DNA of 64,000 bases from an uncultured Cohaesibacter sp. (GTDB lineage: Bacteria; Pseudomonadota; Alphaproteobacteria; Rhizobiales; Cohaesibacteraceae), in assembly GCF_963662805.1 (NCBI RefSeq), contig NZ_OY759854.1, forward strand, positions 124,001 to 188,000, given 5' to 3'. Shown in pieces: positions 43,342-52,457 of the stretch. Within the stretch, counting starts at the first letter, position 1, and the number at the start of each line of letters is the position of its first letter. The translations under genes were made by a program, and so were the position numbers. A model generated the notes under the pieces. The model was not told the origin of the DNA. It saw only the letters and a list, made by a program, of their open reading frames with translations, and did not search any database.

Positions 43342-44862
43342 ATGGAAACCCTTTCGCTGTTGTTTGACGGGATCACGACTGCGGCAACAACCCCAACCCT
43401 CCTGTTGGCCGTGACTATGGGCGCCGTGCTGGGGTTGCTGGTTGGCGCCCTTCCCGGACTGGGGCCTTCTGCTGGGGTTGCTATCATGCTACCGGTTGCG
43501 GTCGGTTTTGAACCAACAGTCACACTTGCCTTGTTGGCCGGCGTCTATTACGGGGCAATGTTCGGTGGTGCAGTCACCGCCATTCTTCTTGGCATCCCTG
43601 GCGATGCCCCTGCCGTCATGACGGTGCTCGACGGCCATCCGCTTGCCAAGAAAGGCGAAGCGGGACGCGCCCTTGGCGTCGCAATTTATTCGTCCTTCTT
43701 TGGCGGCCTCGTTGGATTGATTGGCCTGACTTTGCTGGCGCAGATCATAGCGCGTTATGCTCTGATGTTCGGCCCTGCCGAAATGACAGCATTGATGGCA
43801 CTGTCACTGTCATTGGTCTCTATCCTCGGAACAAAAGACAAGATCCGAAGCTTCACCGCATTGGCTCTTGGTCTCTGGCTAGGCACGATCGGGCTAGATC
43901 AGATCCGTGGTGGTCCACGCTTCACCTTCGGCGAGATGGAGCTGTTCTCAGGACTTGATTTTGCTGTTGTCGCCGTTGGTATGTTTGGTCTGGGGCAGAT
44001 GCTGCAAGCCCTGGGATCGGCTCCGACCTCGCGTTCGCAGGCGGCAAGCTATTCCTACCGCTCCATGATGCCCCGATTGTCCGATCTCTGGGTGTGCCGG
44101 AAGGTCATGGCCATGGGATCAATTCTGGGCTTTATCATTGGGGTGCTGCCAGGCGTTGGTGCAACTGCCTCCACTATGATGAGCTATGCTGCGGCCAAAA
44201 AGATCTCCAAGAATTCAGAGATGTTCGGTCATGGTGCAATCGAGGGCGTTGCTGCTCCCGAAACCGCCAACAATTCTGCCTCTTACGGTGCAATGGTGAC
44301 CTTGTTCACGCTCGGTATTCCGGCATCGGCCACAACTGCTGTGCTATTCGCAGGGCTTCTTATGGCCGGATTGCAGCCGGGACCACGACTGTTTCAAGAG
44401 CAGTCCGAATTTGTCTGGTCCCTGTTCGGCACCTTCTATGTCGGCAACTTCGTCCTCGTTTTCATCACCCTGTTTCTGACCCCGGTTCTCGCAGCCGCCA
44501 TCTTTGTCTCTCGGGGGCTGCTCTTCTCCGCAGTGATCGGGATTGTCGTTTACGGTATGTATTCAATCGAGTATTCCATGTGGGCTGTCGTGGTGATGCT
44601 GGCGTCCGGCATTCTGGGTTATCTCATGAACCTGCTGAAATACCCTGCCGTACCACTCATTCTGGGACTGGTTCTTGGGCCGCTCTTCGAGTTGGGCATT
44701 CGTCGCACATTGATTGCATCACGGGGTGATTTCGGCATTTTCCTCGATCATCCCATCGCGCTCGTCGTCTTTGGTGCAACTGCTGTCGTCATTTTGGCCC
44801 CCGCTCTTGTTCGCGTCTTCAAACTATCCGGGCAGGATGAGGCTGTGAGTTCGGAAGGCTGA
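43342..44862 (+). CDS. tctA: TctA-type large permease subunit
   Basis: 506 residues, about 12 membrane helices. The family motif GALPGLGPSAGVAIMLP occurs near residue 34 and is echoed as IGVLPGVGATASTMMSY near 270, reflecting the internal repeat. PETANNSASYGAMVTLFTLG is another strong signature. It is the sodium- or proton-driven channel of the transporter. Confidence 0.94.
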   Translation: METLSLLFDGITTAATTPTLLLAVTMGAVLGLLVGALPGLGPSAGVAIMLPVAVGFEPTVTLALLAGVYYGAMFGGAVTAILLGIPGDAPAVMTVLDGHPLAKKGEAGRALGVAIYSSFFGGLVGLIGLTLLAQIIARYALMFGPAEMTALMALSLSLVSILGTKDKIRSFTALALGLWLGTIGLDQIRGGPRFTFGEMELFSGLDFAVVAVGMFGLGQMLQALGSAPTSRSQAASYSYRSMMPRLSDLWVCRKVMAMGSILGFIIGVLPGVGATASTMMSYAAAKKISKNSEMFGHGAIEGVAAPETANNSASYGAMVTLFTLGIPASATTAVLFAGLLMAGLQPGPRLFQEQSEFVWSLFGTFYVGNFVLVFITLFLTPVLAAAIFVSRGLLFSAVIGIVVYGMYSIEYSMWAVVVMLASGILGYLMNLLKYPAVPLILGLVLGPLFELGIRRTLIASRGDFGIFLDHPIALVVFGATAVVILAPALVRVFKLSGQDEAVSSEG

Positions 44863-44864
44863 GA

Positions 44865-45906
44865 ATGGGCCGGTTCAAACCAATGACCCAACAGGTGAGC
44901 GGGCTTGCTATTGCTTTAGCGGGCACCGCTCTCTTTGTGTCAGTGGGGTTGCCGCTTCCCTTTCTGTTTGGTTCTCTCTTTGCCTGTCTTATGGCGGCGC
45001 TTTTGCGGGTTCCGTTCAAGGGAGTCGGCGTTCTTTCGAAGACCGCCCGAACCGTTCTCGGTGTTGCTGCAGGAGCCTCGATAACGCCCGACGTGGTTCA
45101 TGCCTTGCCAAACATGGCTGTCACCATCGCGCTCATTCCGCTTTTTATCGGCCTCATCGCTGTTGTCGGCTTGCCCTTCTTTCTCCATTTCGGCTACGAC
45201 CGGGTGACGGCTTGGTATGCCGCCATGCCTGGTGGATTACAGGACATGGTCATTTTCGGGCAGGAAGCGGGTGGCGATGCCCGTGCCTTATCACTTATTC
45301 ATGCGACGCGCGTCCTCGTTATCATCACCTTGGCTCCATTCATCGCGACCCATTTCTATGGAGTCGGTTTTGACCATCCCATCGGTGCATCGACGAGGGA
45401 TCTCCCGGCGGTTGAGCTCGTCCTAATGATTGTTGCAGCGCTGGGAGGATGGTTTCTAGCCGTTCGCCTGAAATTGTTTGGGGCGGCCGTTCTCGGGCCG
45501 ATGATTTTGGCGGCCTGTCTCACCCAGCTTGATCTGCTACATGCCAGACCCCCCGCGTGAAGCCATCTTGGCCGCTCAGCTTCTTATTGGCCTCAGCATC
45601 GGTGCCTACTATATCGGAGTCACTTTGCGAGAACTTGGCCGTTTCGTCTTGTCTGCAGTTTTGTTCGTCCTGATCCTTGCTGCCATGTCAGCGTTGTTCA
45701 CCGAAGTGATCAACCTGCTCGAGCTTGCTCCGCCGCTGGACGCGTTTCTTGCCTTCTCGCCCGGAGGTCAGGCAGAAATGGCCTTATTGGCGATGCTCTT
45801 GGGAGCTGATATGGGGTTTGTCGTGGTGCATCACGTCTTTCGAGTGATCATCGTCATCACCGGAGCACCAATCGCTGCCCGTTTGCTACGAAAGCTGGCG
45901 AAATAA
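44865..45906 (+). pseudogene. AbrB-family (PF05145) membrane protein, split by a C-run frameshift
   Basis: The first frame (44865-45560) gives 231 residues with repeated membrane helices; it then reads HARPPA and stops. The second frame continues PPREAILAAQLLIGL to a stop at 45906, completing the usual length of about 345 residues. The frames join at a run of six C (45549-45554); five C would restore the gene. The second half repeats the first-half pattern (YAAMPGGLQDMV and FSPGGQAEMAL), as the family does. Members often follow TctA genes. The run may be a sequencing error or a phase-variable tract. Confidence 0.8.
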
Positions 45907-46280
45907 GAGGAGTTGAACCTGATCTTACCCTTTTTGAATTGGTCTATCTCTATAGTTAGAAAATCGGATCAAAGGGGTTACCCCAGATTTTGGTCAGGGT
46001 TTATGCGACTTTTCGGGTTTGGATTAATTAAGTCTAGCGCGGCGCGCAATCAATCGAAGACGATGCGCCAGACTTGTAAGTAGTCTTTGAGCCCATTGCG
46101 GACAAAGTGAGCTTTCGCTTCAGATGCACTAATGTCTGGTTCGGCGAAAATCCTCCTTTTAAAAAAGGCTGCTTTAGCATGCCGGTAAGCACCAAGCGAC
46201 ATATAGGCAAAACTTGGGACGCGGAGCCCGATACCTTTTGCTGCGGATTTGGTCAATCTCGGCGCACTGATGGCGACGCT
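45907..46280. other. Stretch without a confident gene
   Basis: It contains a short hairpin GGGGTTACCCC near 45975 and a 68-codon minus-strand frame (46050-46256) that resembles no family I know. That frame lies just past the membrane-protein gene on the same strand and could be a third gene of that unit, but evidence is weak. Confidence 0.35.
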
Positions 46281-46913
46281 TCAGCCCCTGACCGCTGTGG
46301 CCTTACTTGACCTCGCGTTGACAACGACTTGCGCCCGCTTCACAGCGTCGCGGAACCGCCATTCGCCCGGATTGCCGGTGATTGCATCTTCGAGATGCAA
46401 AAACGGTTTGTTTTCAGTTTTGAGCCGGTTCACTTCCTTACGGAAGGTTCGCTCAAAGGCCGGTTTGATCTGACCCGCGGGCCAGAGCACACTGTCGGCA
46501 TTCTTGGAGTTGTCAAACCAAAGCGCCGCAATCAGTGTGTTGATCGCTCCAGTCAAGACCTTTGAAAAGGTCTCGTACTCGTCTGTCACTTCCTGTTGCG
46601 ACAGCATCCAGCGCGGCAGGTTATCAATCAGTTCTTGCAGATTGAGGCCCAGCCATGTGGCCAGCGCCGTGGTCAGGGCAATCAGGCCAACAGGAAGCAT
46701 GACCCCACCCTGCCATATGCGCACCGCAGCAACTGGGCTATTTTCCAGCCGCGCGTCAGCCGCCTTTGAAAACAACCAACCGAGAAAAACCAGACCCGCG
46801 CAGATGAAAAAGACTACGTCGCCGCGGAGGCTTGAGAACAGTAGTCCGAGGCCAAGCACAACCCCGACAAAAACCGGACCAGACTCCGCGAGGGCTTTCA
46901 TCGCGGGCCTCAT
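46281..46913 (-). CDS. Unknown membrane protein, second gene of a coupled pair
   Basis: 210 residues. Three hydrophobic segments at about 12-30, 32-48 and 70-90, then a soluble domain of about 110 residues (TFSKVLTGAINTLIAALWFD, then a basic stretch). I do not recognise a family. Start and upstream stop overlap as ATGA, so translation is coupled to the 109-residue protein. An anchor-plus-effector arrangement is possible. Confidence 0.6.
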   Translation of the reverse strand: MRPAMKALAESGPVFVGVVLGLGLLFSSLRGDVVFFICAGLVFLGWLFSKAADARLENSPVAAVRIWQGGVMLPVGLIALTTALATWLGLNLQELIDNLPRWMLSQQEVTDEYETFSKVLTGAINTLIAALWFDNSKNADSVLWPAGQIKPAFERTFRKEVNRLKTENKPFLHLEDAITGNPGEWRFRDAVKRAQVVVNARSSKATAVRG

Positions 46914-47239
46914 ACGTTGATTTCGAATTCGTGCGCGGGCGAATGCTTGCAGCGGAAGACCACCTTACCGTCGCGATAGCGCGGTTCCATGGGGCTGGGC
47001 GGATCGATGTCGCTGTCGTCACACATCATCCCACTTTGCATCATCACGCTGGCCAGCCCCATCATCGCCTGTGCGGCAGCCAAGGTCACGACCTCGCTTG
47101 ACGATAATTTGGCGACCGCTGCAATGGCGTTGATCATGAGTTCAGTGGAGTAGTCGTTGTCTGGCTCACTCTTGGGAAATCGGAAGGTTTCTGCGATTTT
47201 GTCGAGGGCAATAGACTTAACATTGAATGTGTCGGCCAT
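46910..47239 (-). CDS. Unknown small soluble protein, first gene of a coupled pair
   Basis: 109 residues from ATG 47239. A helical Ala/Met-rich middle (LAAAQAMMGLASVMMQ) is followed by an acidic MCDDSDIDPPSPMEP and a C-terminus reading VVFRCKHSPAHEFEI with Cys and two His that could bind a metal. No family recognised. The promoter side has a CCACT-AAA-AGTGG palindrome. Confidence 0.6.
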   Translation of the reverse strand: MADTFNVKSIALDKIAETFRFPKSEPDNDYSTELMINAIAAVAKLSSSEVVTLAAAQAMMGLASVMMQSGMMCDDSDIDPPSPMEPRYRDGKVVFRCKHSPAHEFEINV

Positions 47240-47261
47240 GGGCGTGCCTCTTGAAAATATA

Positions 47262-47274
47262 CCACTAAAAGTGG
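47262..47274. promoter_or_regulatory. Palindrome upstream of the unknown pair
   Basis: CCACT-AAA-AGTGG, 23 bases before the start codon, next to AT-rich sequence. Candidate operator or promoter-linked hairpin. Confidence 0.4.
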
Positions 47275-47454
47275 AATAAAGATTACGCAACCTGTGATTT
47301 GTGTCAAGGTACTAGATGGCCACTTGACGAGCTGGAAAATAAGTTTATGGGCCATCCATTGAGCCCATGCGTTTGAAACTTATGACAAAATTGCCCAGAT
47401 TTTATGACCGTCGCATTTCATGCTGCCCTTGAGCACTTGATGTGCCCCCTGAAA

Positions 47455-47759
47455 ATTCCCTCGATCAGGGATCAGAGTTTGTTTCGCGCGATATGGACTT
47501 GTGGGCCTATCAGAACGGTGTCACACTTGACTTCTCTCGTCTTGGTAAGCCGACAGGCAACGCATTCATTGTATCGTTCAGCGGTCGGTTTCGGGCAGAG
47601 TGCCTGAACGGGCATTGGTTTTTGAGCCTGTCTGACGCTGCCGAGAAGCGAGAGGTGTGGCGTAAGGACTACAATGAGCAAAGGCCACATGGGGCCATCG
47701 GTAACAAGGTGCCGATTGAGCTGATGAAATCGGAATACGCATCCAGCCCGTTTTCCTGA
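47455..47759 (+). pseudogene. IS3-family transposase remnant (OrfB C-terminal part)
   Basis: Translation: DQGSEFVSRDMDLWAYQNGV (second catalytic Asp), GKPTGNAFIVSFSGRFRAE (the Glu of FIESFNGRFR is replaced by Val) and NEQRPHGAIGNKV. The last 110 bases match the 4.1-kb remnant and extend to about 47805. Inactive. A strong inverted repeat (47791-47805 with 47822-47834) lies at its end. Confidence 0.88.
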
Positions 47760-47867
47760 TTTGATCCAGAAATCTCTACCTCCCGACCGAGAGAAACTTG
47801 GGGAGCATGTCATAACCACATCTCCCCAATTCTCATATTCTATGTTGGGAGACATGTGGAGCGCAGG

Positions 47868-49871
47868 TCAAGTCCTCACATTCTCGAGGAATTCATGCAT
47901 CTGGGTCTTGAGTTTGGTCGCCTGTGAAGACAGGCTCTGGGAGGCCGCAAACACTTGGCTTGCGCTTGCGCCCGTTCCCTGTGCGGATGTCGCTACATCC
48001 TGAATGCTCTCTGTGACACGCTGTGTGCCGGTGGACGCGTTGACCACGGCTTCAGCGATTTCAGCCGTTGCCTGTCCCTGTTCTTCGATCGCAGTGGTAA
48101 TGCTGTTTGAAGATGAACTGATCTCGCCAATGATTTCGGCGATACTGCTGATCGCGTCGACTGCCTGATCGGTAGTGTGCTGAATGCTACTGATTTGCTG
48201 GCCAATTTCCTCGGTTGCCTTGGAGGTCTGGTTTGCCAGTTCTTTCACTTCCGCAGCAACTACGGAAAAGCCCTTTCCGGCCTCTCCGGCGCGAGCTGCT
48301 TCGATCGTTGCGTTCAGAGCGAGAAGATTGGTTTGCTCGGCAATGCCGGAGATCAGCGCAACGATATCTCCGATGCGGACGGCTGCCTGCTGCAATTCAC
48401 CGACAATGCCTTTTGTCGTTTCGGCCTTCGATGATCCAGTGCGGCTCTGAGCCGCAGAGCTGTCTACAAGATGTTTGATATTCAGGATGGATGCTTCAAG
48501 CTCTTCGGCGGCTCCTGCCACTGAAGAGACATTTGCACCCGCTTCCTCTGCGGACGAAGCTACAGAATTGGCTTGTTCCGAAACTTGCGCAGCCGAGCCT
48601 TGCAATTGGGAGGAGGTCTGCTGCAATTGACCTGCCGCACTGGACACTTCATTGACGATGGAGCCGACGCTGTGTTCGAAGCGATCTGCCAGCTCGGTCA
48701 TCATTTTCTTTCGTTCCGTACTTGCGGCCATGTCTCGGTCCTTCGCCTCTTGCTCGAGCTTGCGGCGTTCTTTCAAACCTTCGCGCAACCGCTCGGCGGA
48801 CCGTGCCATTTCTCCAATCACATCGCCACGCGTCGCATAACTGATTTGAATGTCGAGGTCGTCTTCGGTGAGGCGTTTCAAGACGATTTCGCTTTCGGCA
48901 ATCAAATGAGTGATTGCCTTGAGGCCCAGAATGCCGATGGTGATAGTTGCCGCTATGACGGCAAAGGTGATTAAACCGTAGAATGTGAATGAGTTCCAGG
49001 CTTCTTCCAGTTTTTGATCAGATACGGCTTTGCTGAAATCCAAAATGCTATCAACAAGCTTCTGCGTGATCGCATCATGGGCTTGATTGATGCGATTCCA
49101 GCGGCTGGAAATGTCGGCGGGCAGCGGTTCGGTCCCGCTTGCCTGAATCATGTCTACCAGCTCATTGAATTGCTCTTCATCCTTGCCAGCCTTAAATGCG
49201 GCATAAGATTGCACAGCTTGTTCCGGCCCATTGGCCAAGAAAATGGGTGAGAAGTGATTTTCAAGGAGGCGGCTGCGATTGACGATCGAGATTTGGTCAA
49301 CTGTTGCTATTTTCGCCTCTAGAATGGGATCGATCACGCTATTGATCATATTGTGGCTGTCGCGGATTTGTAACGCCGCATAGTAGGCGAACAAGCTGCC
49401 TGAGAGATCTTCATCCGGTGCCAGGGACGCGGCGCGGTTCATCAACTCGTTTGCGAGAGCGGTGATCGGTTGAAGATACTTTACCGCCATACTCCCAGAC
49501 CGGTTACCTTTGTCGACTTCTGAGCGGAAAGCAGAAATATTCGATTGCGCCTTGCCGAGAGCCGTTTCGATTTTATTGAGCGCGACATCCTCGATCTTAA
49601 CGGATTTGAATTCTGCCAGCAGCTTTTGATACAGGTGGTCAGTCTGCTGTCGCCTTTCTGTGAGGTTGCCTTGATTTGCGAAAACTTCTTCAGGCAACGC
49701 CAGCCCCAGTCGGCCTCCGCTATCACCCAAAGACATCAATCTGGCGGCTTCTTCCACCTGATGATAGCTCTGATAGGATTTAACTGTAAAAAAGCCACCC
49801 AGAAGTGCAACGGCCAGAACCGGTAGAGATACGATGAGGCCAAGAATCCGATTCAAGAGAAGATGACGCAT
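47868..49871 (-). CDS. Methyl-accepting chemotaxis protein
   Basis: 667 residues from ATG 49871; the upstream TTG start is less likely. One membrane helix at about 8-30, a periplasmic domain of about 270 residues of NIT-like helical character, a second helix (FYGLITFAVIAATITIGILG), HAMP, and a full signalling domain whose hairpin tip reads IAEQTNLLALNATIEAARAG. No C-terminal NWETF-type pentapeptide is seen, so adaptation enzymes are probably recruited by other receptors. The ligand is unknown. Confidence 0.93.
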   Translation of the reverse strand: MRHLLLNRILGLIVSLPVLAVALLGGFFTVKSYQSYHQVEEAARLMSLGDSGGRLGLALPEEVFANQGNLTERRQQTDHLYQKLLAEFKSVKIEDVALNKIETALGKAQSNISAFRSEVDKGNRSGSMAVKYLQPITALANELMNRAASLAPDEDLSGSLFAYYAALQIRDSHNMINSVIDPILEAKIATVDQISIVNRSRLLENHFSPIFLANGPEQAVQSYAAFKAGKDEEQFNELVDMIQASGTEPLPADISSRWNRINQAHDAITQKLVDSILDFSKAVSDQKLEEAWNSFTFYGLITFAVIAATITIGILGLKAITHLIAESEIVLKRLTEDDLDIQISYATRGDVIGEMARSAERLREGLKERRKLEQEAKDRDMAASTERKKMMTELADRFEHSVGSIVNEVSSAAGQLQQTSSQLQGSAAQVSEQANSVASSAEEAGANVSSVAGAAEELEASILNIKHLVDSSAAQSRTGSSKAETTKGIVGELQQAAVRIGDIVALISGIAEQTNLLALNATIEAARAGEAGKGFSVVAAEVKELANQTSKATEEIGQQISSIQHTTDQAVDAISSIAEIIGEISSSSNSITTAIEEQGQATAEIAEAVVNASTGTQRVTESIQDVATSAQGTGASASQVFAASQSLSSQATKLKTQMHEFLENVRT

Positions 49872-49928
49872 TTTGTTTTCCCGCAATCGATTGATTTTGG
49901 GAAAATATACCTTTTTTATGCTTAACAA

Positions 49929-50270
49929 GTTTTAAACGAATACGACTAACGTACTATTGGTTGAGAAAGTGTATCTTTCGCTGCAAAGCCAATGGGGAAG
50001 ATTGATATAACAGCTCCGGTAGAGCAGTAGTTTGCCGAAGGCTCAGGAAGACAGAATTCCCACGGACCATTGAATTCTTACTGTTCAACATTTCGAGACT
50101 GCTGCTTGCTTTATGCGTGTCTTTCCTTATATAGGAGTGTGAAGACAATTAATTCGTAAGCGTTAACGTCAATCAACGCAGCACACATGAGTAGTCAGCT
50201 CATGCGAGTGCTGCGACATGTTCTTTCGCAGCATTTGCTCTGCTGATTCTCAATCGAAGGACATGTTGAA
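49929..50270. promoter_or_regulatory. Promoter region with a long stem-loop before the heme-binding-protein gene
   Basis: No gene. Bases 50177-50191 pair with 50199-50215 (CGCAGCAC with GTGCTGCG, CATGAG with CTCATG, separated by a bulge). CGCAGCA recurs at 50229, so the right arm has a possible competitor. It has no T-run and looks like a leader structure of the GlcG-like gene. Confidence 0.45.
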
Positions 50271-50690
50271 GTGAAGACGCTCTCTGAGAAAATCCTCTCC
50301 ATAGAAAGTGCAGACGCACTTATCCAATCAGCCGATCATTCAGCTACGACAAAGCAGCTCAAATTGTGTTTCGCCGTATGCGATGCGGCTGGACATCTGC
50401 GTGCATTTCGCCGAATGGACTCCGCTGGGCCCATATCGATCAACGTTGCCATCGGCAAGGCCCGAACCGCGGCGCTCTTTGGCAAGCCAACCCAGTTCTT
50501 GGAAAAAATGATCGACAGCGGCAAGGCGTCCATGACAACCGTGCCCGATATGGTTCCAATTGCCGGTGGTGTTCCGGTTTTGGATAGCGACTTCTGCGTC
50601 GGTGCTCTTGGTGTCAGTGGGGCATCAAGCGAAGTCGACAATCAAGTTGCCATGATGGCGATCAATACTTTTGTTGGAAAACGATCATGA
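50271..50690 (+). CDS. GlcG/HbpS-family (DUF336) heme-binding-like protein
   Basis: 139 residues from GTG 50271. Family features: CFAVCDAAGHLRAFRRMDSA, INVAIGKARTAALFGKPT, VPIAGGVPV and VGALGVSG. Proteins of this fold bind heme or cobalamin-like ligands, or act as chaperones for oxidative pathways. It overlaps the SDR by four bases and is probably one operon with the SDR and siderophore-interacting protein, suggesting a link to heme or iron chemistry. Confidence 0.88.
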   Translation: MKTLSEKILSIESADALIQSADHSATTKQLKLCFAVCDAAGHLRAFRRMDSAGPISINVAIGKARTAALFGKPTQFLEKMIDSGKASMTTVPDMVPIAGGVPVLDSDFCVGALGVSGASSEVDNQVAMMAINTFVGKRS

Positions 50691-51418
50691 CCAACCAGCT
50701 TGAAAGCAAACTTATCCTTATCATTGGTGGCACCTCAGGTTTTGGCCTTGAGGTTGCAAAAGCGGCCGTTTTGAGTGAAGCCCGCCTCGTGCTGATCGGG
50801 CGTGATCCGAAGAAGGCCGAGGCGGTTGCAGGATCCCTTAAAGACGCTGGTCATCAGGTCGACGGCTTCGCTATCGACGCGACGGACGCAGACGCCCTTG
50901 GTGGCATCCTCAAACAGGTTGGTCCCGTAGATCATATGGTTTCCACGGTTGGCGGGGCGATGGGTGGCGGGTTTCTTGAAGCCGACCTTGGGGTCATTCG
51001 CGATACGGTCAAAGGCAAGTTCGATGACAATCTGGTCATAGCTCGTACCGTTGCGCCTTTCCTGGCTGAAGGTGGCAGCATGACTTTTACTGCCGGTAGT
51101 GGGGGGCGCCCGGACAATGCCTCAGGAGCGATCATCGGTAATCAGGCGATTGCAGGGCTGGTCAAGGGACTTGCGGTGGAGTTGGCGCCAAGGAGGCGAG
51201 CCAATGCAGTTGCTCCGACCTGGACGCCAACGCCGCTATGGCGGAATGTTCCTTCCGATCAGGTTGAGGCCACCAGAGCGCAGTTTGCAGAGCAGATTCC
51301 TCTGGGTCGCACCGGCGAGCCTGCCGAAATCGCCGAAGCATTTCTCTTTTTGATGAGCTGCAATTTCATCACCGGACAGACGCTCACCGTGGACGGAGGC
51401 TACTCCCTCATTGGTTGA
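50687..51418 (+). CDS. Short-chain dehydrogenase/reductase
   Basis: 243 residues. IIGGTSGFGLEVAKAAV is the cofactor site and GQTLTVDGGYSLIG the C-terminal signature. In the usual S-Y-K region one finds FTAGSGGRPDNASGAIIGNQ, in which Tyr is not obvious; the fast-evolving group of SDRs beside siderophore-interacting proteins shares this. Catalysis may therefore use other residues. Coupled to the DUF336 gene. Confidence 0.85.
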   Translation: MTNQLESKLILIIGGTSGFGLEVAKAAVLSEARLVLIGRDPKKAEAVAGSLKDAGHQVDGFAIDATDADALGGILKQVGPVDHMVSTVGGAMGGGFLEADLGVIRDTVKGKFDDNLVIARTVAPFLAEGGSMTFTAGSGGRPDNASGAIIGNQAIAGLVKGLAVELAPRRRANAVAPTWTPTPLWRNVPSDQVEATRAQFAEQIPLGRTGEPAEIAEAFLFLMSCNFITGQTLTVDGGYSLIG

Positions 51419-51566
51419 CCGACCATCATGGATTTCTGTTCGCTGACAGGCAGGGTTGAACCCTGATCGTCACAACACTCGGTAACACAAGCCATCGTCA
51501 CGATGACACATTTTGAAGAGTTCCGACGCCTCAAATTGGATCGGGACGCAAGACAAGGAAGATAGA

Positions 51567-52313
51567 ATGTCAAATTATGTAATCCGTCAGCGGTATGAAT
51601 CCGCCCGGCGCCGTACTCTGGTTGTTTCGGAGATTAAACGCCTGACGCCACATATGCTGCGCATTGAACTGGAAGGGGATATGGAAGACTTCGCCTCTGG
51701 TGCACCCGACGACCACATCAAGCTCTTTTTCGAGGGCAGCGGGCCCAAACCGGACATGCGCGATTATACTCCTCGCGCCTTTGACGTGCCTGCAGGACGC
51801 TTGACTGTTGATTTTGCCATTCACGAGGCCGGGCCAGCCACGGACTGGGCCATCAACGCCAAAGTGGGCGATACACTAGATGTCGGTGGGCCTCGTGGTT
51901 CGGCCGTGATTAACCCGGTCTTCGATTGGTGGTTGTTGATCGGGGATGAAACTGCCTTGCCGGCAATTGGTCGCAGGGTGGAAGAGTCGAAAGCAGGCAC
52001 GAAGCTCATCGTTGTGGCCGCAATTCCCTCAGAAGATGACAAACAGAGTTTTGAGACCGAAGCCGACCTGACCTGTCACTGGGTGACCCGTCCTCTTGAA
52101 AAGGCAGCTGAAGTTGCCCCGATGCTTGACGCGTTGAAGGATATAAAACTGCCGCAAGGCAAGGGCTTCATTTGGATTGCGGCCGAAGCGTCGGTCGCCA
52201 AGGCACTGCGTGATTACGTATTGACCACATACAATCACCCTCTGGAATGCCTCAAGGCGTCAGGGTACTGGACCAAGGGTCTGGCAGATAAACCGCAAAA
52301 GTCGCTGGCATGA
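51567..52313 (+). CDS. Siderophore-interacting protein (FAD/NADPH ferric-siderophore reductase-like)
   Basis: 248 residues from ATG 51567. The FAD motif RDYTPRAF, then FAIHEAGPATDWA and GGPRGSAV, and the C-terminal WIAAEASVAKALRDYV are diagnostic of the ViuB/YqjH group. These proteins reduce ferric siderophores in the cytoplasm to release iron. No siderophore transporter is nearby. An intrinsic terminator follows. Confidence 0.92.
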   Translation: MSNYVIRQRYESARRRTLVVSEIKRLTPHMLRIELEGDMEDFASGAPDDHIKLFFEGSGPKPDMRDYTPRAFDVPAGRLTVDFAIHEAGPATDWAINAKVGDTLDVGGPRGSAVINPVFDWWLLIGDETALPAIGRRVEESKAGTKLIVVAAIPSEDDKQSFETEADLTCHWVTRPLEKAAEVAPMLDALKDIKLPQGKGFIWIAAEASVAKALRDYVLTTYNHPLECLKASGYWTKGLADKPQKSLA

Positions 52314-52320
52314 GGCGGTC

Positions 52321-52348
52321 GGCTTCAGTCGATACACTGAAGCCTTTC
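52321..52348 (+). terminator. Intrinsic terminator
   Basis: Perfect 9-bp stem GGCTTCAGT/ACTGAAGCC with a 6-base loop, then TTTCAT. Confidence 0.75.
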
Positions 52349-52457
52349 ATATCCAGTTCAGGGCCGTGTGACAGCGTTGGCGAAACTAAGAGCCCAATCC
52401 GGCAAGCAATTTGAAGTGGATGCGAGAGGCCAGCTCTGTCAGGCAGTTTTCAATCGT

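Noticed and set aside
47791..47834. Strong hairpin downstream of the chemoreceptor gene
   Set aside because: It has no T-run on the chemoreceptor strand and overlaps the end of the IS3 remnant, so it was not called as a terminator.
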